Source: Tipula vernalis (lineage: Eukaryota > Arthropoda > Insecta > Diptera > Tipulidae). Taken from it: a stretch of DNA of 64,000 nucleotides. A model generated the notes under the pieces. It was not told where the DNA came from. It did no database searches and saw nothing but the letters and a program-made list of their open reading frames with translations. The stretch is taken from the NCBI GenBank assembly GCA_958295665.1, contig OY282560.1, forward strand, positions 50,096,333 to 50,160,332, written 5' to 3'. The position numbers were made by a program, and so were the translations under genes. Of the stretch, positions 41,390 to 53,073 are shown in pieces (within the stretch, counting starts at the first letter, position 1; each line of letters starts with the position of its first letter).

Positions 41390-42081
41390 GCTGTTAGCGT
41401 TGGGTTAACCGGTAAAACCTCATTGTTACGAAACCTCAACATGAGCCTCGGATATTTTTTGATTCACAACAACGTCCTCGGATTCGCTATAAGGACAGCG
41501 ATTTTAAATTTGGAACATGGAACGCTCACTGCCTAAACCGCCCGGAGTGCCTCCATCAACTCTTTGAACAAGTATCTAGCGCTGGAGGAAACAAGACTAA
41601 TCGGTAATGATGTTCATCAATTACAGTCGCTGTGGACTAACTCTGTCGCATCAATAACATGGATAAACATCAATTCGGCGTTGGTTTCTTGATTAGCAAC
41701 CGATGTCGTCAATTTGTGACTGACCTTGTCCCTGTTAGCAAATGGTACACTCAAGTTTTATGGACGTCACTTTAACATCACATTTGTGAACGTTAATGCC
41801 CCACTAAGGAGAAGCCTGATCAAATGAAAGGCGCTTTCTATGACCAGCTCGAAACCGACCTGAGGAATATTCTGCAACATGACCGAACAATTCGCAACAT
41901 GAGTACTACCGCAGCCCACCATCGGCCCACACTCCTTGCACCCTACATCAAACAACGACGATCAGGAATCTTGGAGAATAAACCACTTCCTGTTTCCGTT
42001 CAAGAACAGTGGGACATCATCAAAACGGCGGTAACCGAAGCCTCAATGTCCACACGTATATTTCTAACAGGCTTACGATAG
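41390..42081 (+). pseudogene. Decayed RTE-type endonuclease fragment
   Basis: Across several frames the plus strand reads DFKFGTWNAHCLNRPECLHQ (start of an AP-type endonuclease, 'GTWN'), then NKHQFGVGFLISNRCRQF, HFNITFVNVNAPLRRS and KAHFYDQLETDLRNIL-like text (41824 onward). It ends in EQWDIIKTAVTEA, a phrase usual between endonuclease and RT of RTE-clade elements. Stops and frameshifts are frequent and no RT follows. Confidence 0.55.
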
Positions 42082-43559
42082 CATTAAGAGGTATATATGT
42101 TACGGAATGTCTTGTCCTACCTGGGCGAACTGTCAAAACGTCCCACTGTCTTTTTAATTGTGTAATTTTGTTCACTTGTTTAATTAATTTGTTGTTTAAA
42201 TTAGGTAATACTTTTTTGTTCTATAACGATTTTATTTGTAATTTGGCCGACATCTTTATAGTTACAGTCGTGTCATTTGAACCGATTTCAAGAATATGAA
42301 TTTTCATGAGACGTGACGTGACCTAAGTCACATCGCCTGAAATGACACGACTATGGTAATTGGAGTGTAAACATTGGTTGAGGTTTTCTTTCGCGATCTA
42401 TAATGTTAATTACGTTTTTCACCTAGAACTTCATTTTGTTAGCTTTTCGTTTATTTCCTCTGGCTGCACAGTGGACTCGATCGCTTTTCATGACCGTGAT
42501 TCCTTTTGCGCTCTTTAAACAGTATGTGTAAAAATACTGTCCATTTTGTCAAGAGCTGCTACATGAAAAGGGTAAGATGAGATGTGGCCATGCAGTGGTA
42601 TATGCAAAATTGCGAAATGGTATCTCATCTCAGATGTGCTGTTATAAACGCTACAACGTACAACCAACTAATGAAAACTAAACAATTGAGTTTGGTATTG
42701 TCGCCTTGTAGTAATTCCCCTTTCAATTATGAATGAATATATAAAAACCTCTACTGAAGCACAGCGATTATCAGCACAATATGTAATTGCTGTAGCAGTG
42801 TGCGGATTATTCGATGAAAAACCAACAATATACCAGTACCGATAATGGCAATTTCACACAGGAAGGAATTGGCTTTGGAGAACTTATTTTAACTCTTCAA
42901 TCTGTGAACGTGCCAAATAACGAATTTTGTAGTCGATTATCTAAAGTCAAAACTTGAAAACCTGGATGATGTGAATTGCTGCTTACTGCTGCCTAAAGAA
43001 TGTGACCAGCCGACGCTATCTTTCGTGTATTTTAAGGTTAGTTTAAACGCAGCTTTATCGCGTAAAGTAAGGTGACAACCTTCTTTCTGGCCTAAGGAGG
43101 TTTTGGTTAGAAGATTTATACATAAAACAGCTCCAGTCATAAAATGGCAATAAAATCACGCTTCCCTGAGGCATGGACGAGCAAACTCTGGAGAAAAAAC
43201 GCACAATCGCACAACAATTAATACAACAAACTCATCCATTATTAGCATAACTCCTTCTGCTCTTTTCCTCTTCCTTTCTCGTAACTCGAGCGGAATTGGC
43301 ACTAAAGTAAAGGACTTTTTTCTCAATATTTCCGAAGAAGAGTTTGACATATGTAATCATTTTAGCGGAGACATGGTTAAGTTATTTATTTAAGCCCGAG
43401 GAATACTTTCCTAACTCGTACAAAGCCTTTCGCCGGGAAAGACATGAAGATGAAAAGTTAGATCGGTTAGGGTGATAATGATTATGGATCTAACCAATTA
43501 AAATGTGAGTTTATCTTTTACTCTAAGGAGCTGGACGTATTGGTTTTAAGGGTTCAATT
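42082..43559. other. Non-coding stretch
   Basis: No gene recognised. ATTTGAACCGATTTCAAGAATATGAA and GTCATTTCAGGCGATGTGACTTAGGT-like text flank 42270-42350, where GACACGACTA/TAGTTACAGTCGTGTC form an inverted pair (about 42255-42275 and 42338-42353), a possible small fold-back. Confidence 0.3.
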
Positions 43560-43750
43560 ATATAGACAATCAATTTTATTATGTGACTTTAACCTTCCTA
43601 TGGCTAATTGTTTATTAACAAAACTGCGTGACCCATCTTGAATAGCTCGCCCGGCTTAGGGAGAAAACAATGTAATAGAACACTAAATAACAGCGGCAGT
43701 TTATTGGACCTGGTGTTCTCTGCTCAACCGACATGGACATTGAAATTAAA
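43560..43750 (+). pseudogene. Decayed non-LTR endonuclease fragment
   Basis: In broken frames the plus strand reads LLCDFNLPMANCLL followed by NNSGSLLDLVFSAQ. This resembles 'GDFNLP' and 'N..G..LDLVFS' of Jockey/CR1-type endonucleases. It is short and full of stops. Confidence 0.4.
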
Positions 43751-44538
43751 ATACGCAACGATCTTGCGAATTTTTGAAATGACGTCTGCTGCCACTTGTC
43801 CCCATGGGCTTCTTGATTTATAGCTCGAAACCGGTGAGTGGCTGTGACCCGTACTTAACCGTGATAACATCGATTCGTCATTAACAAGCCTTCCACCGAG
43901 TTGTTTATGGTTGCCACAGCTTCTGATAATTGATGGTTCTAAGGGAGAAATTGTCACCATTCTGCGGGTGAGGTTATAAGGGCTTATCCCCGATTGCAGT
44001 AAGTGCGACGGATATGGCTTGCCCGCTTATATGGCTTGACGCTTCTACAGATACAAATACCACAAATGTTCAAAGCTGTGTTTTGATTGGCTTAATTCGT
44101 TGGGTTAGTAAAGAATCAACCAATGTATTGGAGCGGATCGCAAATTTTTGTTAACTTGGTAAATGCTTCGTCAAACTTTGCAGACACAGATTAAAGGAAT
44201 TGTATCATCCGTATCGCTTCTGTTATGACTAAGTATGTATGCTTAAAATTGAATTTATTTAATTTTTTTTTTATGTTTTAATCTATGCAATTTTTTCTGG
44301 GGCTCAAGGCACTCTCTTTGGCAGTTCATGCAGTAGTAGCCAAATCGAGGAAGTACGGCTATATACCCGCTTTTGCTTAAACCACTTGCACTTTGCATTG
44401 CTTCATGCCAGCCTAAAAAAATATTTTCTACTTAAAGTAAAAAAACTTTTTCAGCGATATTCTAAGATTCTATATTTTGAAACTGAATCAAAAATTTTAT
44501 TCGATATTTTGATTTTGCGAGGTTTTAGCACTAATCCT
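43751..44538. other. Non-coding stretch
   Basis: Nothing recognised; possibly more non-LTR debris up to about 44000. Confidence 0.3.
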
Positions 44539-44634
44539 GGCATATGGTACACTACGGTATATTTCTATGCGGCATATAGAACACTACGGCTTATTTTAGT
44601 ATGGCATTTGGTACAAAACGGTACATTTTAAGAC
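44539..44634. repeat. Three tandem copies of a 32-bp unit
   Basis: Units start at 44539, 44571 and 44603, each exactly 32 bp and beginning GGCAT.TGGTACA or GGCATATAGAACA, with .ACGG..TATTT inside. They are diverged by roughly 25-30%. Confidence 0.6.
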
Positions 44635-44873
44635 TGGGCTATTTCTAAACCGGATACGAATAAATTCGATTTATACATTTTGATGATGTTCTGGAGTATG
44701 GCCAATTAGGCGGAACTTGGCTATTGTTAAACTGAATATACTGAAATTTATTTACTTAATAGAATTTTTCTTTATCTGTTGTAATTTTCCTTGACTTAAC
44801 AGAATTCTTCTTCATTTAATAGAATCATCCTTTACTTTAGAAAATTTTCCTTTATTTAATTCCCTCCACTTTG

Positions 44874-45003
44874 ATTCGGCCTTTCGACAGATTTGTGCCT
44901 TTCGACATAATCGCCCTTCCGACATTCGGCCTTTCGACACATTCGACCTTTCGACATTCGGCCTTTTAACATTCAGACTATCGACATTCGGCCTTTCGGC
45001 CCC
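44874..45003. repeat. Tandem TTCGGCCTTTCGACA-type repeat
   Basis: About nine imperfect units of 12-16 bp built from 'CCTTTCGACATTCGG'. The copia element is inserted 28 bp downstream. Such repeats are known as simple tandem repeats in several animal genomes; no gene is involved. Confidence 0.65.
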
Positions 45004-45031
45004 AATCCGTAAAAGTGGGTTAAAAGGGTTT

Positions 45032-45278
45032 TATTAGAGTATACAAATAAAATAATTTATTTATTAAACAAAATAACTTTTATTGAATAAAACAATGCGT
45101 TGTACTTGTAATATGGACAAGGACGAAGTGAAGTCAAAATAAAAAGTAAACTGAAAAATCAAACTACATACTGAAAAATCAAACTATTTATCGCTTTAAC
45201 TTAATTCACTTTTGTCGCCATCTATTGGCAATAATACTAATTAGAAATTAAATTGAATTTAAACTACGTTATCCAACA
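45032..45278 (-). repeat. Copia 3' LTR
   Basis: Begins TGTTGG on the minus strand, preceded by the purine run GAGGAGGAA at 45279-45287. Near-identical to 48922-49173. Confidence 0.85.
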
Positions 45279-45373
45279 TTCCTCCTCAAATTTAATTACG
45301 TTAATATTTTGATTTATTTTAGTCCACACAAATTGCGAAAATAGGCCAGTTTGGTTCCAGATAATGGCTTGAG

Positions 45374-46911
45374 CTACACAATTTTGCTTTTTGCAACTCC
45401 AACTGATAATTGACCCAAAGTCATAAAAATGTAACTGCTGTTAGATTTTCTCCTTCCCGCCCAATTGGCGTCTGCGTATCCAATCAGTTTTACATTGTCA
45501 CTCCCGTTCAAAATCAGCTTCAATTTTATGGTGCCTTTCAAATATTTTACCACTCGCTTTAATTCATCCCAATCTTCTTGAGTTGGATTCATTGTTTTTT
45601 GAGCTAATATTGCGACACTTGCTGCTATATCAGGACGTGTATTAATTGATACAAACAAAAGGCATCCCATAAGTCTTTGATATTTAACATTATTTAACAA
45701 TAATTGAGATGATCGACCCTTTTGATATTCGAATTTCAATGGCATTTTTGAAAACTTGGTATTTTCCAACCAAATCGTTTGATAATTTGATTTATGTAAG
45801 ATGTTTGACTTATTTGATAGATACTATCCATAATTTCCACTTCAATTTCAATGTAACATTTGATTTGTCCTAAACTGTCGACTTGGAAACTTTTATTGAG
45901 ATTGTTTTGGACTTCTTTGATTTCATTGATTTGCTTACTGGCTACTATTATGTCACCAACCTAGATAATCATATAACAACTGCCATTTTTACTATGTCTG
46001 GTGAATAGACATGGATCTTCGTCACTTTGCACGAAATCAGCTTCGACCATAACTTTATTGAGCGCCAAATTCCATACTCTTGCTGATTGTTTTAATCCGT
46101 ATAGGCTCCTCCTTAAACGACATACTAAATTTTTTTTTCGACTTCAAAACCCGGCGGCTGATTCATATAAATTTCTTCTTTGAGCTCACCATTTAAGAAT
46201 GCGGTTTTTTGCATCTAGGTGATGAACCAATAACTTCTCTCTGCTGGCGATCGTCAATAACAAACGGAATGTGGTTTGTCGTGCCACTGGTGCAAATACT
46301 TCGTCGTAGTCAATACCAAATAGCTGCGAAAATCCTTGAGCAACTAATCGAGCTTTGTATCGCACAACGCTGCCATCCGCATTCGATTTTAGTTTAAAAA
46401 CCCATCTACATCCGACTGTTTTTCGATCAGCTGGTAATTTGAAAATTTCCCAGGTGCCGTTTGCTTTGTATGCATTTATTTCGTCGTTCATCGCTTGTAG
46501 CCATTCGTCTTTATGTTCAGAATTTAAGACATCGATAATTGTTTTTGGCTCAGAAACAATTAAATTAACTTTATTTATTTTTTCGATTAACCGCTTCGGT
46601 GGAACACCTTTGTTGACTCTTGATGATCTACGAATATTTAAATCATTTTCGTTGTTGCTTTCATCCGCTTCTGATTCATTATTTTGCTGGTCATCTGGTT
46701 CATTTTCTTTATTGTCCGAATTATGGTTATCGTCGTTTTCTTTATTTGCATAATTTGATTTTATTTCATTGGGATTCGATCCGATTGGATCGTCGGCAAA
46801 ACGCATGTCACGATTTATTAAAAATTTTCGTGCAGAACGATCATAACATCTATATGCTTTAGATTCCAAATCGTAATCCATAAAAATTGCTTCCACTGCT
46901 TTTGAATCCAA
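45374..46911 (-). pseudogene. Copia pol: reverse transcriptase and RNase H (broken)
   Basis: 46186-46911 carries the RT start: EHKDEWLQAMNDEINAYK, GTWEIFKLPADRKTVGCRWV, FKLKSNADG, YKARLVAQGFSQ, IDYDEVFAPVARQTTFRLLL. In 45770-46185 the region that should hold the YVDD site has a stop and frame change just before VGDIIVASKQ, so the active site is lost. 45374-45769 holds the end of RT and start of RNase H (LMGCLLFVSINTRPDIAASV, LIGYADANWAGRRKSNSSY). The C-terminus is missing. Confidence 0.8.
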
Positions 46912-47060
46912 TTAGCTCCTTTTCTCTTTTGGTACATGTACATAGCATTTCTGTCCGAATATATTTAAATTTTGCAAATTCGGCATATTGCCGCACCACA
47001 ACTCATATGGTGTTTTTGGAATCGACTTAGATGGCAATCGATTTTGGAGAAATGTTGCCG

Positions 47061-47672
47061 TTATAACTGCTTCGGCCTAAAAATATGATCTAAATTTGCA
47101 TTGGCTAACATGCAACGAGCCATTTCAATCAAGCTTCTATTTTTGCGTTCCGCAACGCCGTTTTGCTGTGGCGAATATGTAGCTGTATATTGAATGCTGG
47201 TTCCGATACCTTTAAGATAGCCAACGACTCGTTTATCGGTATACTCTGTACCTCTGTCAGATCTGATGATCTTTGGATATTGCGAAAACTTGGTCTTTGA
47301 TAATGCTACATATTCCTTTAACTTTAGTAAATAAATCTTCGTATAACGTGAAAAATCGTCAATGAATGTAAGGATGTAACGATTACCATTGTGTGATGCA
47401 GTCTGCATCGGACCACATATGTCTGTGTATACCAGATCCATTGGTGCCTTGGTTGACGTCATTGAAACTTTCGGAAATGGCATTATCGACATTTTTCCTT
47501 TTAGACAGAATTCACAAATATCGCTGCAATTGCATTTTCTGACCTTCATACCGCTCACTAAATTCTGACTGTCCAAATGCTTTATGATATTTATATCTCT
47601 ATGTCCGAGAATTCGATGCCACTGATGTGCACATAGAGTACGCTCACTGTTTACCATATCGACCTTATGCAT
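47061..47672 (-). pseudogene. Copia integrase (partial)
   Basis: GAG-pre-integrase with zinc-binding H/C residues (HQWHRILGHRDINIIKHL ... CEFCLKGKM), then the core: LVYTDICGPMQTAS (Asp 1), IIRSDRGTEYTD (Asp 2), YSPQQNGVAERKNRSLIE (Glu). It ends at LDHIFRPKQL, where a frame break begins. Part of the integrase C-terminus lies in other frames at 46912-47060. Confidence 0.8.
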
Positions 47673-48011
47673 TTGCCTCAGACGGTATTAATTACCAAAA
47701 GCCTCGCCAATATTATTGATTTTATTATTCCTCTTGATGAATACTTCGTTTTTGGTGAATTCAACATTTATACCTTTTCTTGCCAATTGTTTCACTGACA
47801 AGATGTTAGACGAAATTTCCGGAACGTATAAAACAACTTTTTATTTCTATGATCGCAGAATTGGACATTTAACTGTACCTTTACCTATTGACCAATATTC
47901 TTTATTATCTGCAACACGAATGCTTTCATTATAATTTGAGATAAAATCAACAAAATCTCCTTTATTATTGCTAATATGACACGTAGCTCCTGAATCAATA
48001 ATCCAGTTACT

Positions 48012-48812
48012 TCATGAACCATTTTCCTTATGTGTCACGATAAACACTTGATTATTATCTGAATTGTCAATTGTATTCGCTTTATGCATCTCTGTTGATT
48101 TCTTCTTATGTGATTTCTTTTTTGACCACTTTTCAAATTTTCTGCATTCGCTTTTAATATGGCCTTTCTTTTTGCAAAAGAAACATTCCAAAATGCCTGA
48201 ATGGACTTTCAGAACATTACCACATGCGCCACCAGATTGATTGTCGCGATCCAATTTGTGTTTATACTCTTCAATCAATTTCGCTTGCACTATTTTTAAA
48301 TTTAACTCGTTTGCCTTTTGTGTTTGTAGCGCTGTAACCACAGTATCATAGCTGCATGGTAGTTGTCCAAACAATAGACCGATCTGCCATTTTTTAGACA
48401 ATTTCTCTTCACCGAGTGCATCTATTCCTTGAAACGTATCTGTCAGCCAAAGAATATGCCTCTCCATGTTGCCACCTTCATCGAGTTTACGTGTGCAAAT
48501 TTCTTTAATTAATTGAACGCTATTACTACCTGCACTTTTTTCGTGATATTCCATTATTGCGTTCCACATCGATTTAGCTGATGTTAAATGATCTCTTATA
48601 TGTACAAATTGACTGTCCTCGATATTTAACCCAATACTCGAAACTGCATTAGTGTTTGCCTTTGTCCATTCAGGTGTTATTGGCTCTGGAGCATCAGATA
48701 TAATCGCCGTCCACGAATTTTCTTTTTGCATCGACAATTGCATTCGCAATTTCCAATTGAAATAGTTATCGTTGTTTAATTTATCGAAATGATATTTTAT
48801 TTCGGTAGACAT
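48012..48812 (-). CDS. Copia gag
   Basis: 266 codons from an ATG at 48812. Copia gag pattern: FDKLNNDNYFNWKLRM, QLIKEICTRKLDEGGN, ALGEEKLSKKWQIGLLFGQL (UBN2-type gag), and one zinc knuckle CFFCKKKGHIKSEC. A lysine-rich tail follows. The frame appears intact and stops before the protease. Confidence 0.8.
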   Translation of the reverse strand: MSTEIKYHFDKLNNDNYFNWKLRMQLSMQKENSWTAIISDAPEPITPEWTKANTNAVSSIGLNIEDSQFVHIRDHLTSAKSMWNAIMEYHEKSAGSNSVQLIKEICTRKLDEGGNMERHILWLTDTFQGIDALGEEKLSKKWQIGLLFGQLPCSYDTVVTALQTQKANELNLKIVQAKLIEEYKHKLDRDNQSGGACGNVLKVHSGILECFFCKKKGHIKSECRKFEKWSKKKSHKKKSTEMHKANTIDNSDNNQVFIVTHKENGS

Positions 48813-48904
48813 TTTTTTTTATTAAATTTATTATTATTTTCCTTTACACCGCAGTAGACACAATTAACAAATTAAATATATTTAAAATTTTACTTTACTT
48901 GGGT

Positions 48905-48921
48905 CACCTGGGCCCATAGCC
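48905..48921 (-). promoter_or_regulatory. Copia primer binding site, internal tRNA-iMet type
   Basis: Directly after the 5' LTR the minus strand reads GGCTATGGGCCCAGGTG. TATGGGCCCAG is complementary to the anticodon stem region of initiator tRNA-Met. This internal tRNA fragment is the primer known for Drosophila copia. Confidence 0.65.
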
Positions 48922-49173
48922 TATTAGAGTATACAAATAAAATATTGTAATTTACTGATTAAACAAAATAACTTTTATTGAATAAAACAATGCGTTGTAC
49001 TTGTAATATGGACAAGGAGGAAGTGAAGTCAAAATAAAAAGTAAACTGAAAAATCAAACTACACACTGAAAAATCAAACTACTTATCAATTTAACTTAAT
49101 TCTCTTTTGTCGCCATCTATTGGCATTAATACTAATTAGAAATTAAATTGAATTTAAACTACGTTATCCAACA
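48922..49173 (-). repeat. Copia 5' LTR
   Basis: Starts TGTTGG at 49173 and ends TCTAATA at 48922 on the minus strand; pairs with 45032-45278. Confidence 0.85.
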
Positions 49174-49178
49174 GGTTT

Positions 49179-51690
49179 GATTTGCTGTTTTTACATAGAT
49201 TTTTAGTACTCGGAAATAAGAAACACAGCATTAGAATAGCATAAACATAAGCTAATAATTCTTTTTATCTTCTTTTTTACCCTCCATTACTCCCATACTG
49301 GTTAATCCTTAGAATTGGTCAGCAACCTTAGTTTAAAAATGTGTAACATGTGTTCATGCAATTTATTTAAAAAATATTACTTCTCGAGTGGTATTATAGG
49401 TTTTGTCAAATGTTTGAATTTATTTTATGGTAAAATGTGGGAATTATTTATTCAGCCTTTGTCTTTATCCCACTTTATTGAATAAAAATAAAAATGATTT
49501 GTGTAATTAAGTAATATAGGATGTTGTTTGGTTAGCTCGATTGTTTTAGTTACGAGTATATAACCAGAAATTTGTGGGATCTCTAGGGTAAATATGTCTA
49601 GGGTAAAACATGAAAATCACAACATATTACTTGCTTTCTAGCTATTTAGTAATTATATACGTACTATATACCAACATCATTCTTTGAATTTGGCAGACTT
49701 TCAGACACATCAATATACGTATTATAATATTGTGACAAAGAAAATATTAAAACAAACGAGTCACCATACATCAATAATAATTCAAACAATCAAACGAGAA
49801 AACTTCATCCATTTCCATACCGCGCACACTGCCAATCTTCGCCAAAATAAAACTCAGGACCGATCAAGAGATCGACACAAAAAGCAAAAAAAAAAAAAAA
49901 ATAAATCCGAATCACATAAGCGAGTAATTCAAAATTTTAATTCTACTTTTCTTGATAATTATAGAATCGGTTTGTCGAAAAATTTTCAAAATAAATTTTC
50001 TTTTTGAATAGAAATTTCCACATGAACCCGACGAAAGCCAATGAGAAATAGAAAAAAAAGTGTTTTATATTTTGGTTTCGGTAATTTCGATAATTCACGT
50101 CGAGTAAACAGTATTTATATATAATTAAAATGAGTGTATCATGTTTTAACTAATACTGTGCCCGCTCGCATATGAGTACACATCTAAAAAAAAAAAAACA
50201 GAAAAAACGATCGCGCAAATAAATAAAATTCCGAAAAATTCGACTGTTGTCCGTTAATTTAATTAAGCACATACACTCCGTTTCTCCGAGCCCAAAAAAA
50301 ATTGTTATACATTTTTTTTATTTTGCGAAAAAAATAGAAAATTTGGAACGCCGATTTTATGTTTTCTTTTTTCTGTTTTTGCGATAATTTTCCAACCCAA
50401 AATTTCACAAACTGTATACGTAAGTATACAGTTCTTAAAAAGTTCCAATGAATGCTTATTGGAAAGTGAGAAAATAAATTTCTAAACGTGATGGTGAAAT
50501 TAACTAGAAAAAATTTTATGTCTTGTATGGAATAAAATAAGCAAAAAAAAAAAAAGTGTTAATGTTTTTCATTTGAGTGAAATTTTAGTGTGAAATTTTG
50601 TTATAAACAATAAATAGTCGTAAAAAACAAAAAAAATTGTGTTAAAATAATAATCGTAAATCGTAATTACATTAATTAAATAAAAGTTCGTTAAAATAAT
50701 ACAAATTTTTATACATGGCTAATTGAGGTAATTAAATTATACGCATACACACATACAGTATAATCAAGTGGTTTGTTTTTAAATTAATTTTGGTGGTTCG
50801 AATTACTGTTTTTTTGCTCGATGAGTAGTTTCAGATTCAGATATACGAATATGTATGTTCAAGGCTCTTTCATATTTTTTCCTTGAAAGATCCATGAAAC
50901 TAAAAATATAACTATGAATGTGATGACACAATGAAAATTATTTATTTTTCACTAAACACATACAAAAATATTAGCAGTGAAAACTCAAAAAGTGGGAAGT
51001 ACTGTGAAATGTTATGAATCACTCGATTGCAATAGAATATGGTTTTTCGGTATTTTTAGACGCGGAAAGGATGATCACATTTAAGTGCTTTTGTGAGTGG
51101 CTAGAAATGCTAGAAGAGATTAGCTAACAAGACTTGACGGGTAATATTTGAATATGCAATCCTCAATATTATTCAGACATCGTCTGCGAAATGTATTCAG
51201 GTGCAGTATTCAAATAATTTCTAACCTTTTAGACGAATATTCCTGTTGCTTCAATCTCGTTCTGCCATCAACCAACTTAATAGCACAATAATCGCTAATA
51301 CTTCATAAGGAGGGAGTAAATTTGAACGAAGGTCCGTATAAGTTCCAGTGATTACGCTGGCCAAACGGTGTCTAAATTGGATTGTTTGTGATTTTCGATT
51401 TCACGGAAGTGAAAAGAAAAAATTACTGCCTTTCAAATATTGCGGTATTTCTCCATAAACATCATGAAGTTGGTAGCATTTTCTTTTCAAATAAAAATTG
51501 AGATAAAAAAAACCCGTTAATAATTGTGACGAAGGCCGGCTGAGGATTGCGGTTTTCTGATGTTTTGTTACGGATGAGAATGTCTAAGTCAAACAAAAAT
51601 CAAAAGTCTTCACAGTTGTGTGTGTGTGGTTTAATTAATGTTTCTAATGTTGAGCCTTAAGGTTTTTGTTTTTCTGCGAATTAAAGGATG
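49179..51690. other. Long AT-rich non-coding stretch
   Basis: No gene recognised. Several A-tracts occur (for example 49885-49901, 50543-50554). A lysine-rich open frame at 49684-50007 looks like chance in A-rich sequence. Intronic or 5' UTR sequence of a distant host gene is possible. Confidence 0.35.
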
Positions 51691-52299
51691 CACAATTCTG
51701 TTCTTGATAGAATTTGCCGTTAGACCTTTCCATCATTTGACTATGGTTGTAAACGTGATCGTGCGCGTTTTATGTGTACCGGGCGTCTGACAGATTTCCT
51801 GAAGCTCGACGAATTTCCTTCCTTGGTCATTGTGAATGTGCCTAGGGCATGGGGAAAATTTCTGACCATTTGCTGGAATAATCCATCATCACCATTATCT
51901 GGATCCCGGAATACAGGCTCATTCTTCAATATCGAGTTATTTAAAACTGGTACTACGGAATTAAGCTTTAATCCATGTATTTAATAAATTTGATAATTAT
52001 CACTACAAATGGAGGCATTTTTAGTTATTCATTTTTTACTTTAAATCTTTGGTCTACTGGGTCTGGTTTCTTCGGACATGTTCTGGTTTTTCAAACTTCT
52101 GCAGGTTTCTCTTAAATTTATTGGCGCCCCAATTCTTCAGACAGCAGTATACATTTTCCATAAGATAACCTTCTGTCCATATATTTAGATCGTGATGATC
52201 AATCTGTTCGAATCATTGCATTATTTTCCGCAACACAACGTCCTCTGTCCTCGCAAGAAACATTATACATTTCCCTTTTCTTCAGTATAAATTTTAGAA

Positions 52300-52500
52300 A
52301 CTTTGAATTAACAATACCTACTTATCTGGCTAGGGAACCTGACGGTAGCCGCAGGGTTATAAGCCATTTAAGAGCTTGGTGATCGGTTCCTATAGCTACT
52401 TGAGGTTCACACAAATATCCTCAAAATGTTTGCAACGCCTACACAACAGCAAGCGCCTCTCGCTTCGTTGGGTTGTAATTTTACTCTACCTTATCGGCCT
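52300..52500 (-). pseudogene. Ty3/gypsy RNase H fragment
   Basis: On the minus strand the broken frames read YNPTKREALAVV and LCEPQVAIGTDHQALKWL, the start and the TDH motif of a Ty3/gypsy RNase H. Stops interrupt it. The 51690-52300 region may be further debris of the same element but shows no clear motif. Confidence 0.5.
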
Positions 52501-53073
52501 TTCATCGGTATTTTCACCATATATTAATTCCTACCATGCAATCGGAGGACGAAAGCTGATGCTTAGTCATATAGAAGTTACATTTTTGTATATATTTATA
52601 TACTCTTTTCAACTTGAAACATTTTTCGTACAACTATTTGCAGAATCGATAGTGAAAGGTTGGCGAATCGTTTTTCAATTTAACATAAATTCGCATGTTC
52701 GTTGCAATAAATTTGTCGATGCTGCGATTAAGTTAACCAAAACACAACTTTAAACATTTATGGTGGAAATGGAACTATCTGTATAAGCAATAATTCATTA
52801 TACCTAATTCATTTAAAACCAAATTTTACCTTTACTTCAAAATTTAACTCACATCGTTGTTCCATTTACTTTGATATCAAATAGTCTCTTATCGAGATGT
52901 TAAAATTTGTTTGGAATTTCTAATCAATCCGTTAAAAGTCTCTGCTAAGACTTTGCACAAAAGCAAAAGACGAGCGGGCGAGTTTATGTCGTTTTTCCAA
53001 AGAATAAACTTCATTTCATTCATTCGAATTCGCTTTTTCTATTGCCTCCTTCACATGGGTGAAACGGTACAAA

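Larger units (their letters stand above)
45032..49173 (-). mobile_element. Copia (Ty1) retrotransposon with LTRs and target duplication
   Basis: LTRs at 45032-45278 (3', 247 bp) and 48922-49173 (5', 252 bp) start TGTTGGATAACG and end CTAATA on the minus strand, and differ at few positions. GGTTT precedes the left LTR (45027-45031) and follows the right one (49174-49178): a perfect 5-bp duplication. Primer site and polypurine tract are in place. Gag, integrase and RT-RNase H are present but broken by frameshifts and stops, and total length is short (4.14 kb). Confidence 0.9.

Noticed and set aside
42937..43350. Two short minus-strand frames
   Set aside because: No motif, no ATG context and no splice partners.
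49684..50007. 107-codon lysine/histidine-rich frame
   Set aside because: Composition follows the A-rich sequence; no motif, and the start is not a convincing ATG.
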